NCBI GenBank assembly: GCA_940671915.1
Contig: CALNVZ010000649.1
Coordinates: 3,264,012 to 3,328,011, forward strand
Length of the DNA: 64,000 bases
Reading direction: 5' to 3'
Source: Paracentrotus lividus
Taxonomy: Eukaryota > Echinodermata > Echinoidea > Camarodonta > Echinidae
Part shown: piece after piece, positions 1 through 11,660 of the stretch
Position numbering within the stretch: the stretch's first letter is position 1
Layout of the letters: the number at the start of each line of letters is the position of its first letter
Translations under genes and position numbers: made by a program
Notes under the pieces: generated by a model
What the model was told of the DNA's origin: nothing
Database searches by the model: none
Seen by the model: the letters and a program-made list of their open reading frames with translations, nothing else

Positions 1-55
1 AGTTACGGGAATAGCACTTTCTGAAATGATGGATTCACGAAATGATAAACGGTTA

Positions 56-395
56 TCACAATTTTCCTCCATCCACGATTTCTTTTGTTATAGGCATTTT
101 CTTTGTTTTATTCATATTATCAGTTTTACCACCATTCTCGACAAGAACTTTTTTCATTTTCTTTTCATCAGCACTATCATCAATATCATCATTATCATCA
201 ATATCATCATTATTATCAGCAACTTCATCTTCATTATCACCATCATCGTCATCGTCATCGTCATCGTCATCATCATCAACAACAACATCCTCATTATCAT
301 CCTCACCATAATCATCATCATCATCATCATCAACAACAACATCCTCATTATCATCCTCACCATAATCATCATCATCATCATCATTTTCTACATCA
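56..395 (-). CDS. possible acidic C-terminal exon (Asp/Glu-rich), partial
   Basis: Read on the minus strand, the GAT/GAA-rich tract keeps one open frame that begins after a possible acceptor (TAG at about 396-398 on the plus strand, read as CTA) and ends at TGA (56-58), followed at once by TAA. The product is a long Asp run broken by Tyr-Gly-Glu and Asn-Glu-Asp-Val, then a non-repetitive tail rich in Lys that ends EIVDGGKL. The non-repetitive tail is the main reason to suspect coding; the acidic part could simply be a trinucleotide microsatellite. A stop lies just upstream in the same frame, so an exon start near 395 is needed. No family is recognised. Acidic, Lys-rich tails occur in many nuclear proteins, but that is only analogy. 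Confidence 0.3.
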
Positions 396-490
396 TCAAC
401 AAAAAGAGCAACATCCTCCCTTCCTGCTCCTCCTCCTCATCATGTTAATTATCATAATTATCCACGACGTCATCATCATCATCGTCATCC
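170..490. repeat. ATC trinucleotide tract with a tandem-duplicated 66-bp segment
   Basis: The tract is dominated by ATC/TCA triplets. A segment of about 66 bp containing CAACAACAACATCC and CACCATAATC is present twice back to back (about 275-340 and 341-405), so the array grew both by triplet slippage and by segment duplication. Confidence 0.85.
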
Positions 491-562
491 TCTTCCTTAT
501 CATGGTTTTTGTTAAATGTTCAATAAATTTATGATCCGATTTTTGTTGGGGAAATAACATTG

Positions 563-650
563 AATGATTAGAGCTATGGCTCAGTACCAGAGCAGCGGTC
601 TCGTATCCAGAAGGTCCTGGATTCGATACATAGTAGATGCACACTTGCCT
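563..650 (+). repeat. tRNA-derived SINE-like head (degenerate)
   Basis: The stretch has an A-box-like TGGCTCAGTACCAGAG and, about 40 bases later, a B-box-like GGATTCGATAC after a CAGAAGGTCC segment, the order and spacing of a tRNA-derived SINE promoter. The acceptor stem is not preserved, so it is not a tRNA gene. Confidence 0.4.
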
Positions 651-3049
651 CTTTGATGAGCCATGAATCCTCATAAGAAATTGATGCAATCGTAGATCTC
701 CCTAATCAAAAATGTTTTGTAGTAGTCAGGTTTTTTTTTTTTTTTTAATCGCAAAACGAGGAAGGCCAAAGATGACCCTCTTCCCCCCCCCAAAAAAAAG
801 GCGCCCAAAAAATGCAAAATGGAGACGGGGAAAGGCCCCACATTTTCCTTTATAACAAAAAGACGATAAAAAAAAATCACAAACAACATGTCGTCGACCA
901 CCCCGCTCCTAATTAAAATATATTTATTTAAAGTTTTTACTAAAAAAAAAACATCTAAAAATGTGTTGCAATTAAAAGTTATTCAGTCGATTTTTTTTTC
1001 TTGACAGTCGTTTGTGATTAGCCGAAACGTCTCGAAATGAGAATATGTTCACCTTCCTGCCAGCGCTATGTTACCCTGTCGAACTTATAGAACAAATCAA
1101 TAATTATACTTGTATCGGGAGGGTTTTTGCGGTTTGCCACTAAGCCGCCAACTTATTTAGAGAAGATTCGATATCATTGATTGGGATTTGCGCCATTTTG
1201 AAAATAATCAATATCAAGGAATGAAATAAGAACGAACTAAAGACAGAGTAGGGGTGCCAATGTCCGCCAAGTCATTTTGTATTCCTAAGATTATAGTTTA
1301 TCCTGAATGTAAGCCAAATTATAAAAAAAGGGACAACAAAAATGTGCTTCACAGGAACTCGGTTTTAATCGTCTCGGAACAGATCAAAAACTTTACTGTC
1401 TTACGGTTATAACAAAATTGCCCCTCCCTACCTTATGGCCCGTCCTATATATCATCTCGAAATAAAAAAAAATCAATTATTGTATTTATCAGAGGGGTGC
1501 CACAAACTCCTCATTTTACTATAGCAGTACAGAAGACAATGCTCTACGTATCCACAACAACAAAGAGATATACAAAGTAGGAGTGGAAAGCTATTTCTAC
1601 AAGGTTATCACAGCACCGTAATACGCGCAATAATGTAACTTTCAAATAATGTTTTTCATATCGAAATTACTTACAATTTTACCTTACGGAAATTACAATT
1701 TTGTAACAAGTGAGAGATATTCCTGTGCGTTTGGAAAGGAAAATTGACTGGTGATATTTTGAAGACGATGCAGAAAGTTTTCACAATTTGATGGACAGCA
1801 ATTTATTAAGTTGATGGTAAGTAGACATTTATAAATGGTGTCATATCAAAAGCATTTTATTCTTGTATTATATGACTTTTGATTAACAGAATGTTGATTC
1901 CACATCTAGTAAATTAAAGATTATGGATTTGCACAAAATTAATATTATTTATTACATTTTTAAAAATTATAGTTTATCCATTTACTGCATTTAAAATGAA
2001 TATGACATTTTTAACAATATAGTTGATCATGATAAATGACGTTTGACACCACATTATTATCATATTTTTCCCATATATATTATTTATTTGAAAAATGGAT
2101 CTTTGACAATGGAAACCATGCATTAATACGAAATATTAACCATATATGTATGACAACATATTATTATCACATTTCCAAAACATATTTATTATTCATTTGT
2201 TAAATGGAACACCAGCGTTAAGGTTATCGTTAGTGCATTCAGCTGATGCGCAGACAAGGTTGGACATTGATGATCTCCATATTAATGAACTAAATTAAGC
2301 ACTGTGTAATTAATATCGAGTATTTTATGAGCCACGTTGAACATCACTTAGCGACACTCTATGGGAAGATTGTTCGTGCAACACCTACAAGACACATCAC
2401 TCCATCATCACCTATATTTAAATTACTTTTTCTTCAAAATATTATTTTTCTGATCTATTTTTCTTTCGGAATCACGAATCATTTTATTCCTAACAACGCG
2501 CTCTATAACTATTGTCAGAGACATTATTAGACTAATTTAGGGGTGTCGATACTGAGATAAAAATAGGGCAACAGCCAGCCACCCCCCCCCCCCCCTGCAT
2601 CCAATGATGGAATGAATTTAAATGATTATACGTCACATTTGTTCACATTTCATATCACCGCCCTTTTTCATAACTAATTTACAACGGATAACTCTAAAAT
2701 TGATTATCATGAAACGTAATTTTGAATAAAACCCGTTGCCTAACATGGCAGAAATCCGCTTAGCACTATTTTGGAGATCACAAACTCAAAAGCCTACTTA
2801 CGACAACCAAACAGGGCTGCATAAAGTAGCCAAGTAGCCTACACCCGCCCTTCCCCAAAATTTCTAGAATTGCGACAGATATATCTTGCAATTTGTTATG
2901 GAGAGATCAAGATGGTTACGTCTGAAGAAAATGTGCTGTACTGTTACAAGTTTAAGAAACGGGTGCGCGATTTTTATTTTCGTTTTGATCACTAAAACAT
3001 TCGAATGCATAATAATCTAATGATATCATCTCTTTCTTTTCGTTTACAG
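651..3049. other. non-coding stretch, upstream of the coiled-coil gene
   Basis: No supported exon was seen. It contains homopolymer runs (T at about 731-746, a C/A run at 784-798, C at 2581-2595), otherwise ordinary AT-rich sequence. The last bases (3031-3049) form a pyrimidine tract ending in TTTACAG, a good 3' splice site, so the 5' exon of the following gene probably lies somewhere in this stretch, but I could not place it. Confidence 0.5.
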
Positions 3050-3157
3050 AGCCAGCGAGTGGAACGAAGATCTTTCCTCGCAGATTCTCGATCTTCTGGA
3101 ACATTCATCACCAAACTTGTTGGCCTACCGTGACTTAAACAAGACCACTGAGCTACC
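3050..3157 (+). other. 5'UTR part of the coiled-coil gene's main exon
   Basis: The tract TCTTTCTTTTCGTTTACAG ends at 3049 and looks like a strong acceptor. The 108 bases that follow carry an in-frame TGA at 3149-3151 just before the ATG, so they cannot extend the protein. An intron in the 5'UTR with a single coding exon fits best. Confidence 0.5.
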
Positions 3158-4468
3158 ATGCCCTCTCCGGGCTGGCAAGGGGATGATCCCCCGAACAACG
3201 TCCATGAGGTATATGACTACGTAGATCGAGAGCTGAAGCTCTTGAAAACTCGTCTCGCTACCAAGATTGAGAAATTCTTTTATGGTGGCATCGAACCCAT
3301 CCAGTTCCTGCTCCATGTCGAGGAGATCTTCAAGAGCAAGCATCGCGTGAAGCGCATCAAGAGCATGATCCCCAGGATCGCAGGAATGCAGGAGTTGGAC
3401 CTGTTCATCAGGACCTGCATGGAGGTACGACGCCCAGGAGGTGTCCGAGATGCAGGATTCTCCAAAGACATCCAGACATTCGCAACGGCGTTCACCCGCA
3501 GCGCCAAAGCCCTTGCGGATCTCCTGGACGAAGCACGCGATCTCTACGGCGTTGTCCAGACTTTCTGCAGGAACTACCAATCCTTGGAGGGTGAGTTTGA
3601 TCTTAAATGGGCTCGAAGCACAAACCTGGAACTCAAATCCACCTTGGATGGCATTGATCAGCTGCTAACCGACGCGCATGCTGGAGTCAACATCAAGCTG
3701 TTTAGTGCGGACAAGTTCTCTCTTGAAGTCGCAGAAAGTGTGGATTCTAAGCGATTCCCAGTGCTTCGACTTTTCCCTGATCTCTTCCAGAAGTTTTACT
3801 TCACCATCCATCTCCTAGGAAAATGGCGTGCCAACGACCAGATTTACCTCGAAGATATACAATTCAGGTTGATCAAGACGAAGCGTCTTCAGCGATTAAA
3901 ACAGGAGGAATACAACACCATTGAGCTCGAACATTCCAATATCTTGAGCTCCATTGTCGAGCGACGACTCCGTGTTCGAACCAGGGAGATGCGAGAGCGC
4001 ATGAAACAACTCGATCAGGAGATCGCTAAGCTCGGTCAGCAGAATCGCGGGATGGCCCACGAGAAATCGCAAGGAGAACACGACATCCTGGAGCGAAAAC
4101 GCTTGATCTTCCAGAACCAAGATGTTGCGGACTTTTCAAAAGACATTGACAGCATTTTAGGCGTGAGGAAAGATGTCGAGATACTGTCGAAGAAGTTGAA
4201 GTCTCTGAACAGGAGTTTGAAGTTGAACGAACAGGAGTTGGTAGCTCGGCAGAAGGAGAAGGCAGAGTTGGAGCGAGATTACGAAGATACGCGGCAATCG
4301 ATCAGCCGATCAAATCAACTTGCCTTCGAACGATCAGAACTCTCCAAAGAGATATCGATCATCAATGAAAAGATACATGAATTGGAAACCATTTTCTATC
4401 GAAAAACTGACCGCCAAAAACTGGAACAGGCTTTTGAAGAACTCAGAGGATCGGAAGAAAACGTGTAA
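3158..4468 (+). CDS. coiled-coil protein of 436 residues, function unknown
   Basis: This is the only long, convincingly coding ORF in the window: 436 codons, higher GC than its surroundings, TAA stop. The start is fixed by an in-frame TGA nine bases upstream, and the ATG sits in a fair Kozak context (CTACCATGC). Residues 1-215 look globular and alpha-helical, with motifs such as VHEVYDYVDREL near 15 and a hydrophobic LRLFPDLFQKFYFTIHLLG near 205. From about 225 to 430 the protein is rich in Glu, Lys, Arg and Leu in heptad style (RTREMRERMKQLDQEIAKL; KAELERDYEDTRQSI), so a long coiled coil is expected. There is no signal peptide and no clear membrane segment, so a cytoplasmic or cytoskeletal location is likely. 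I do not recognise the family. The coding part is intronless, which would also fit a retrocopy that gained a 5'UTR intron. Confidence 0.85.
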   Translation: MPSPGWQGDDPPNNVHEVYDYVDRELKLLKTRLATKIEKFFYGGIEPIQFLLHVEEIFKSKHRVKRIKSMIPRIAGMQELDLFIRTCMEVRRPGGVRDAGFSKDIQTFATAFTRSAKALADLLDEARDLYGVVQTFCRNYQSLEGEFDLKWARSTNLELKSTLDGIDQLLTDAHAGVNIKLFSADKFSLEVAESVDSKRFPVLRLFPDLFQKFYFTIHLLGKWRANDQIYLEDIQFRLIKTKRLQRLKQEEYNTIELEHSNILSSIVERRLRVRTREMRERMKQLDQEIAKLGQQNRGMAHEKSQGEHDILERKRLIFQNQDVADFSKDIDSILGVRKDVEILSKKLKSLNRSLKLNEQELVARQKEKAELERDYEDTRQSISRSNQLAFERSELSKEISIINEKIHELETIFYRKTDRQKLEQAFEELRGSEENV

Positions 4469-4600
4469 CTACTTTGGTATTTAGTATACATGGATTTCAA
4501 ATAACTTTGCAGATTCCACCAAACTTTTCTACTATATATATTTTTTTCTTTCGTATACATGTATGACGTCACAGACTTTAATGAAAATTCATTTGTTTTC

Positions 4601-4606
4601 ATTAAA
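4601..4606 (+). terminator. candidate polyadenylation signal ATTAAA
   Basis: ATTAAA lies 133 bases after the stop of the coiled-coil gene. It is the commonest variant of AATAAA. An alternative AATAAA is at 5262-5267. Confidence 0.3.
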
Positions 4607-4710
4607 TGGTAATCCACGTGTAATTTTTAGCTGCATCATTCAGAGCTGAACTAACATCTAGCATGCCATCTTCTCATATGACCCCTTTGTTCCAAGATTG
4701 GCCCCATTCC

Positions 4711-4870
4711 AGGGGTGTTTCATCAAGTCGTTCGTTAGGTCACGAATTACTTCACAAAATCTAATGATCATTTCTTGTGGATTGAGAATGTTATTAGAAT
4801 AGCACCAACGAACATGTTCCAGTCGTTCGTAAAACCGTTCGTAACTTTGTGAAAGAGTTGTAACACCCCA
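4711..4870. mobile_element. small MITE with GGGGTGTT ends
   Basis: The left end AGGGGTGTTTCATCAAGTCG and the reverse complement of the right end (GGGGTGTTACAACTCTTTC) share the outermost bases, and GTCGTTCGT and CACAAAGT-type motifs recur inside in inverted order. It is about 160 bp with no coding capacity. No clear target duplication is seen. Confidence 0.45.
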
Positions 4871-6585
4871 ACAGGTAAATGGGGGTCATCATGGTCATAC
4901 ACCATTTAGGTTCAAATATTGCAATATATCTGCCATGGACCCAATTGACCCCAGAATTATGGCCCCTCTTTATTCTTTTCTTTCCTCATTATTATTATCA
5001 TTTTTTTAATGACTATGTGCTTAAGAACATTAGTAAGGGCACACTATTATAAGAAGTGGTTGCTTTTGATGTATGCGCTATACAGGATATACTTTATGGT
5101 GAAAAATCCCATAAGAAAATGGGTTTATGAAGCAAATTTGAAGCATAGTTTTATTTGTTTCTTGCTTTAGCCGATCTTGTATGTTATGGGTCAAGAGTTT
5201 AAAGATGTATAGGCCTATGGTCAATTCAATTCAAATTTCCATTTTTCTTAATGAATTAACAAATAAATACTTAAAATAAGTCATGGTAATCAAAGCATAA
5301 ATTATCCTCTTTTTTTTCTTTTTTTTTTTTTGGTAAAAAGTAAATGGGGGGGAATTTTATAAGCCAAGTAACATTTTCAGATGATTTGTTCTAACGGCTG
5401 TACTTTTACCTGGGTCACACGTGTTAACAAAATAATTTTTACATTTCTGCGTAGCATCGATTCTCACCACGTATTATTTTTCACTCAATAATTCAATTAA
5501 TTTTCCACAATACTTCGCCGGTTGGGTTCATTATAGTCGGCATTTCACTTAGAAGACTGGTTTGATGTCATCAAGTGACAAAGAATGAAATAAACAAACG
5601 GTTACTGGACATAAATCATGTTCAAAGTTTTATTTCATGAAGGATTATATTTTGTTTAACAAATAATTATTTGATTATTATGTAATTTCCATGTTTTCTC
5701 ACTCAAGATTTTATGAGATTTGTAAAAAGCAAAATAAAAATAAATGATTGTATGAAACACGTAATGAATATTGCTCCAACTTCCTGTAATGTAGTTGTAC
5801 GTGTGATAAGATTTCAGAGGGGTACTTGTCCAAGAAAGTAGGTTACCCCCCCCCCCTCCGCCAACTCTGTTACCACCACCTGCTGAATTCAAAGCTGAAA
5901 AGTATCAATTTATTGAAAAAAATGATATATCAAATCAAGCAATAAAAGTTCCCAAATGCACAAGAATACCTATAACATTATTACATTAGAGAGAAGAGAG
6001 TTCTACTATTACATCCGACTACAACAACAAGGGCACAAAATAAAGTACACGTACTGCAGAAATAATAATGTCGACAATAGATAAAATTAACATAAATGTT
6101 GAAGCTAGATATCGATCTTATCAAAATCAAAATCAAAAGTATAAGACTTATTTTATTTCGTTATGAAAGTGCGACAAGGATAGATTAATTTCATAACTAA
6201 AAAATAGTCTGTTTTGATCTTGCCTGTGACCTTACCGAGGTCAAAGATTTCTCCAGATTTCTGTGTCAACTTTAATAACCGAACAGCATCCAAACGTGTC
6301 AATCAGATCAAGCTAAAATGTCAAACGTCGAAGAAAATAATTTAATGGCAAAAAATCGACTGAGCGGAAAGTCACCAACTGTTGTCTCTATCACGAAGCA
6401 TGCCATGCTATGAAGGGGAAAATATAGTTTCATTATTTAAAAAGGGGCAGGTGCATTTTAAGATATATCATTTTCAAGATTAAACCAAATCTAACTTACA
6501 ACAGAGTATGGGGCGTTTTGATATCCCTTAACATAAGACAATGAGGTTACAGACAGCCGGCAAATCAAACAAATTGATTGCTGTT

Positions 6586-6621
<36 letters not shown>

Positions 6622-8021
6622 ATCGGTGTTAGTGGCGTGTTTTTTTTAAATTTTTTTATTTGGGGGCGTGTGAAAGAATATATTTCATTTGTATGTTTGT
6701 TTCTTTTTTTTATTGTTGTTGTTGTAGTTGTTGTTTTGTTTTGTTTGTTTGTTTGTTTGTTTGTTTTTGTTTTTGTTTTTTGTTGTTTTTTTTTTGGGGG
6801 GGGGGGGTTAAGCCATTTAATGATCATATTGTACACCTTTAATCTTCGATGAGTAGGCCTACACTGTGACCATACCATAACACTATTAAACTTTGTTTGA
6901 TGCACCAAAAAATAGTTGCAAAATATACATATACATGCTCTTGTATGTATTAATGTTTCAAAATGGTCAGCTCAATACACATATGCATTAAAACACAGCG
7001 TGTAAAGGTTATGAAACTGTCCCACTTTCAAGTTCGAGAGAGAGAGAGAAAAAAGCACATTTTCCATTCTGACGCATCATAAAGAACACCTATTATGCCT
7101 CAAAGTAGACGAGGACACTTAAATGTCAAATCGTTTCTGTAAATCTCGCCTGAAGGCAATTGCAAGTATCACAAATCTGGAAACTATAGTCATGCTATAT
7201 GTTTTCTTTCAATTTTACAGATTACAAAAATAATTTCATTTTTAAGCTAAATAAAGAAAAGATACCAAGCGATTAGTATAGGTTTTCCCGGTCGAGTTTA
7301 AACTATCTCTGATCAATTTGACATTTCTTACAAGCACTTTCGTCGGAAATGTGAAATATGATCATGATTAAAAATCTAAAGGTAAATTCAATTGACCGAA
7401 TCAATGAGGTATCGTTTAAATTGAATGAACATAAACGAATTCGATTGCAAGAGTTTGAAATTGACCGGGAAATCCTATATAAAATAGTCACGGATATTAG
7501 ATATAGCCAATATTAAAAGGATACATTTCAAGCCTGACAGAAAGAACAAACTTAGTAATTTCAGAAGTTTAAGTAACTATACCACTTTTGAGTATTATTT
7601 TTCTTAATTAATAAATAAATGATTATTCGCTGAAGTCCCCCCCCCCCCAAAAAAAGAGAGGGAATATTGATATGTTTGATATCAATTTGTTTCCACTGAG
7701 CTTTTTGACATCCATTATAAGAATGTGCATTTTACAATAGCCTTCATTAAAAATGGATCTTGAAATCTTTGATACATTGCCGATAAAGCAATGCTTATCC
7801 GCTAATTGGTCATAACAGTGTAGGTACTTACCCATTATCATCGAGATGACGCAAACTGCCCTAATTTTGTTAGTAAAAGATAACGAACCAATGATAATTC
7901 CACAACGAAAATATTTCGACCAGCATGTTTTCTATGTTTGGGTATGTTTTCAAACTGTGGCGTATCTAAATTTGGTTTAAAAAAATGCTGTATCCTGACA
8001 GTGCCATGTAAAATTGTAAGG

Positions 8022-8025
<4 letters not shown>
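4871..8025. other. non-coding, low-complexity stretch
   Basis: I see no exon here. It holds a TTCAATTCAATTCAA start at about 5221 that resembles the tail of an RTE-type LINE or SINE on the minus strand, poly-C at 5847-5858, a TTG microsatellite at 6587-6621, a T/G-rich run to 6806 and poly-C at 7638-7648. Confidence 0.5.
6587..6621. repeat. TTG microsatellite
   Basis: About twelve TTG units in a row. A second GTT/GTTT-rich run follows at 6713-6790 and ends in a poly-G tract. Confidence 0.9.
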
Positions 8026-8105
<80 letters not shown>

Positions 8106-8124
8106 TGGGGGTGGGGGTGGGGGT
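8026..8124. repeat. TG dinucleotide microsatellite with GGGGGT tail
   Basis: About 39 TG units run from 8026 to 8103, followed by three GGGGGT-type units. Alternating purine-pyrimidine of this length can form Z-DNA. Confidence 0.95.
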
Positions 8125-8129
8125 ATACT

Positions 8130-8160
8130 TTCTATTCAATTCAATTCAATTTAATTTATT
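8130..8160 (-). repeat. TTGAA-type LINE/SINE 3' tail, reverse orientation
   Basis: TTCAATTCAATTCAATTT read on the minus strand is an AATTG-repeat tail, as found at RTE-type LINE and related SINE 3' ends. A plus-strand AATTG-like tail is at about 14028-14058. The body of this copy is not recognisable. Confidence 0.3.
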
Positions 8161-8825
8161 TAACATCTCTTAAAAAGTACACATCAGAGAAATAATACAA
8201 ATCAATGAAGAATCAAACAATATTAAACTACCAGTACGTCAAAAGATAACATAATTATGTAAAAGAAAGAAAGGTGAGAGAAAGAACGGTGAAAAAATGT
8301 GGTGGATGCGGAGGTTAACAAAGGCCATTGGCCTGTCATGGCCAATCCCCTATTTTACCACACCTCAAACAACAACAACAACAACAACAACAACAAAAAC
8401 AACAGCGACAAATCAAGAAAAAAAAAAACACAACTCAACAATAAAAACAACAAACCTAAGAGACAAAAAAAAAAATGGCATTACATAATATTACTTTGAT
8501 AGTAATATGTTTGTCGTAGACCCAAGGGCACGTTATTATTGTATCATTTTCAAGTTGCTGAGCTTTCAAAAATAAAAACAGTACATGCGATCTCATGAAA
8601 GGGTTCTTTAAACAGTCAGGGGGAACCCCTAATGTTCTTCAAAGAGCCATTTAAGGATTTATATTCCTCTAAAGGATATTTAACCAATTCGGTCATATTA
8701 ATCTATCATTGAAAATGTAAATTACTCAACTATACACCTGCTTTCATGGGGCTCTATATATACAAGTCAAATCATCCATCTTATATAAAAAAAATTCTTT
8801 AAAAAAAATGTTTTGTGGCAGACAT

Positions 8826-9116
8826 CACTGTAAAAAAAAATAATGAAAAAAATTTTTTAAAAAATCTGTATTTCTACTTAACATGTGTCAGCAAAGTTGC
8901 CATAGGCCTATCTGATATAAAATAGCAAATTTTTTCCCCCTCCGGATATATGAGAGATACAAAATATATATGTTTTCCGCATATTTTTTTTTTCCTTCAA
9001 ATCTCTCTCATAGATTTTCGGAAGATAAGTTAATAACAAAACTGTTTTCTTACATCTGAATTTATGGCGACTCTACTGCCACCACATTGCTGTAAAAATA
9101 CATTTTTCTAACAGTG
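8826..9116. mobile_element. CACTGT...ACAGTG MITE, copy 1
   Basis: The element begins CACTGTAAAAAA and ends with a T-rich run and ACAGTG. Its 3' part (TTTATGGCGACTCTACTGCC, then TTGCTGTAAAAA) is closely matched by the copy at 47846-48158, so the two define one non-autonomous family. It is 291 bp with no ORF. Confidence 0.65.
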
Positions 9117-9743
9117 AAGGAGAAATGCAGGCTACTCTGAATATGGATGTATTGTAAATCACCCTCTTATCAGAATCTTTCAATAAGCTGTTGCCTTTCC
9201 TGAAATATTACATCTTTCTCAGTTCCCGCTCGCTTGGAAAACCCTGCGCTCTGCAAACATTGCAAGAGGTATTACCGCTTCTAGTTACTGATAGGCGATA
9301 GCGAGTACAAACAAGACCAGAGTAACGCGAAACAAGATTTCATAATCTTCTTCCAACGTCATCGAATTATTTACAGCTCTCTTTAACTCAACTCTGCTTC
9401 AAACATTGATCGCATATCGACACTTTGTGTTAAATAATGTAAGATATGGTTGCCAAGTAACCAATCTCTTTAGAACTGTAAGGCATATTTGAATAAAGGA
9501 ACGCGTTATTGCCTCCGTCAAAGAAAATGAATAATATATAACGTATGTGTGAGTATGGGTCGTCCAAGGGAGCTAAATTTTCCCTGTAATTTCTTGATTA
9601 AAGAATGGATTATTAATAAAGGTGATGAAAAATATCGGCAAACAATTATTGACATATTAAGGTTTTTTTCAAACCTTTACTGAAATTTTCCTTTCGTTTT
9701 GTTCTGCTTCCCCTCTACTTCTTTCCATTTCGTATTATACTAT

Positions 9744-9839
<96 letters not shown>

Positions 9840-11240
9840 GAGCAAAAAAAACAACAACAAACAAACAAACAAACACAACAAAAACAACAACAAACAACAA
9901 CGACAACAAACAAATAAACAAACAAACCCCCAAAACAAAACTACAAAAAAACAAAGCAGGAGAAAGTCTCTATAAACGTGTCACCAATCAAAATTAAAAT
10001 AAGAGAAAAACAAAAATGTTTTTGAAAACATCCTAACGTGACTATATCTAAATCTGAAACATAATTATGTTCGAACACAGCGCCCTGAAAATACAATTAC
10101 TGTGTTATAGCTTTGAGATACGTCACAAAAGAGAACATGACTTCGTAATACGAACCCAGTTATCCACGGGAGCGATGCGAATGGCTTGAATAGTAAACCG
10201 AAATCCAGTATGTTCGTATGGATTCAGGTCCATTATTCAAATTAATTATTAAACGTTAACGCTCTTGTGAATTCCTGAGTAGTTTTATTGAATTAAATTA
10301 CCAAAGAGTATCACCATGAGGATTTAGATAGTATATGCCTAAGTTTAAGCTTTGCTGAAGTTGTATTTGAGTTGGAGAGATTTTGATAAAATCATTTTCT
10401 ACTCTACTGTATAAAGTTCTCTTCCATCTAGGTCCTACGAAAAGAAAACTGATGTATCCTATAAACCATAAAATAAAGATAAACAGTCATTATAAAACAA
10501 CTGAAAACAGTGTGTTTTGCACTTTATAAGTTATCTCCATTTATAATTGATTAACTTAGTTTTCAGCAGTAAAAAAAAAATGAGCTGGAAATTGAAGACT
10601 GACTCCAGGTGCAAATGCAGGGGGACAACCCAGACATCAGCCTCAAATTAAGAATAAAATGCCTTAAAATAAAAAAGTTGACAATCTGGCTCCCTACGCC
10701 GGTGAAAAAATGAAAGAAAATAGTACAGAAACGAATTCGATGCGCGTCCCGAGTGAAGGACAGCCCCCCCCCCTCCCACGAACATGACGAATGTATTTGA
10801 ATGGTGAAGAATTATTGGACGGTCAAAAAAAAGTCATGTTCACCCCCTACTACTACTATCACTTCTGAGTTGTTCTCGATGTGAACTTCATTTTTCTTTG
10901 TCTGCTTCTACACTCCCTTTTCTTTGTCTTTCTCTTTCTCTTTCTTTGTCTCATTGTCTTTTTTTCTCACCCAACCAACCATCTGGGTATCGTCTTTAAG
11001 TGGTTTTTAAAGACCATACCACAGAGATACGAAGGTCATTGGTTCGAACCCCAGGTCAACATAATAATAATACAGGATGTTCTGACAATCCCCGGCCGAC
11101 AATGCCACACTTTATATATAAAATTAATATGAAAGGGCTTCGAGGTGAATATAATTAAGGATAAAAATATGACATTGATAATGTTTTAATAGTCTATCAA
11201 GGATTAAAACCCAACTCCAAGGTTTAGGGACCTTCAAATT
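9117..11240. other. non-coding stretch with a poly-A tract
   Basis: No exon is supported. The main feature is the A-rich tract at 9749-9930. Near 11025-11060 a B-box-like GGTTCGAACCCC suggests the remnant of a tRNA-derived SINE. Confidence 0.45.
9749..9930. repeat. 66-base poly-A, then AAAAG and CAA/CAAA repeats
   Basis: An uninterrupted A run (9749-9814) passes into AAAAG units and then into CAA and CAAA units. It could be an old LINE/SINE tail that diversified, but no element body is recognisable on either side. Confidence 0.9.
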
Positions 11241-11563
11241 ATCGTGTAACACCATACTCCATTGGCGCCATATACTAGAGAGGTGGCGCCGCGATTCGCA
11301 TTTTCTTGGTGTCAGTGGTAGCTATTACACACAGAAATGTGTGTGCAATGTACCGGTAGTGTATGCCAGCACAAGTGCAGCGAGTTGCACTGCAGTACTC
11401 CGCACCCTATGTTTTTGTCGTTCGCTCCATTCATTCAAGCTGTACGCCAGTAGCGCTCGCTCAGCACACATTCTTCAATACCACCAGAGCTGAAACATGG
11501 ATGTTTAAATTGGAATTTTGCCGTGGAAACTGATACAATTTTTGCTGTTATTTGGAACAAACC
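11240..11563 (+). promoter_or_regulatory. probable 5'UTR and promoter of the NPDC1-like gene
   Basis: Within an AT-rich region this stretch is clearly richer in GC and CpG, with GGCGCC twice (about 11263 and 11285) and CGCTCG-type motifs just before the signal-peptide exon. No TATA box is obvious. The call rests on position and composition only. Confidence 0.35.
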
Positions 11564-11660
11564 ATGGCTAACCATATCATATTTATAAGCTTGCTGTTCG
11601 TATTATTTGTCCTCCATCTACCTTGCCCTCTTAGTGCTATAGAACCCGAAACAGAAACTG
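11564..11660 (+). CDS. signal-peptide exon 1 of an NPDC1-like gene (partial)
   Basis: The ATG is in an excellent Kozak context (AACCATGGC). It encodes 32 residues plus one base: MANHII, a hydrophobic core of about 17 residues (LLFVLFVLHL inside it), then PCPLSA and the acidic stretch IEPETET. This is a textbook secretory signal with cleavage expected after LSA. The exon ends G|GTAAGT, a strong donor in phase 1. The reading frame stays open beyond the donor, but that part loses protein character. Joining it to the acceptor before 26231, also phase 1, restores Glu at the junction and gives a continuous secreted or type I membrane protein start. The intron would be about 14.6 kb. Confidence 0.65.

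Noticed and set aside
103-534. His/Gln-rich and Ser-rich plus-strand ORFs across the ATC repeat
   Set aside because: They are frames through a trinucleotide microsatellite and have no non-repetitive part with protein character.
3125-3580. 151-codon minus-strand ORF opposite the coiled-coil gene
   Set aside because: It is a shadow frame of a well-supported plus-strand gene and has no family features.
7938-8195. ORF of alternating Cys-Val residues
   Set aside because: It is a translation of the TG dinucleotide repeat.
9699-9954. Poly-Lys and poly-Phe ORFs
   Set aside because: They are translations of the 66-base poly-A tract on the two strands.
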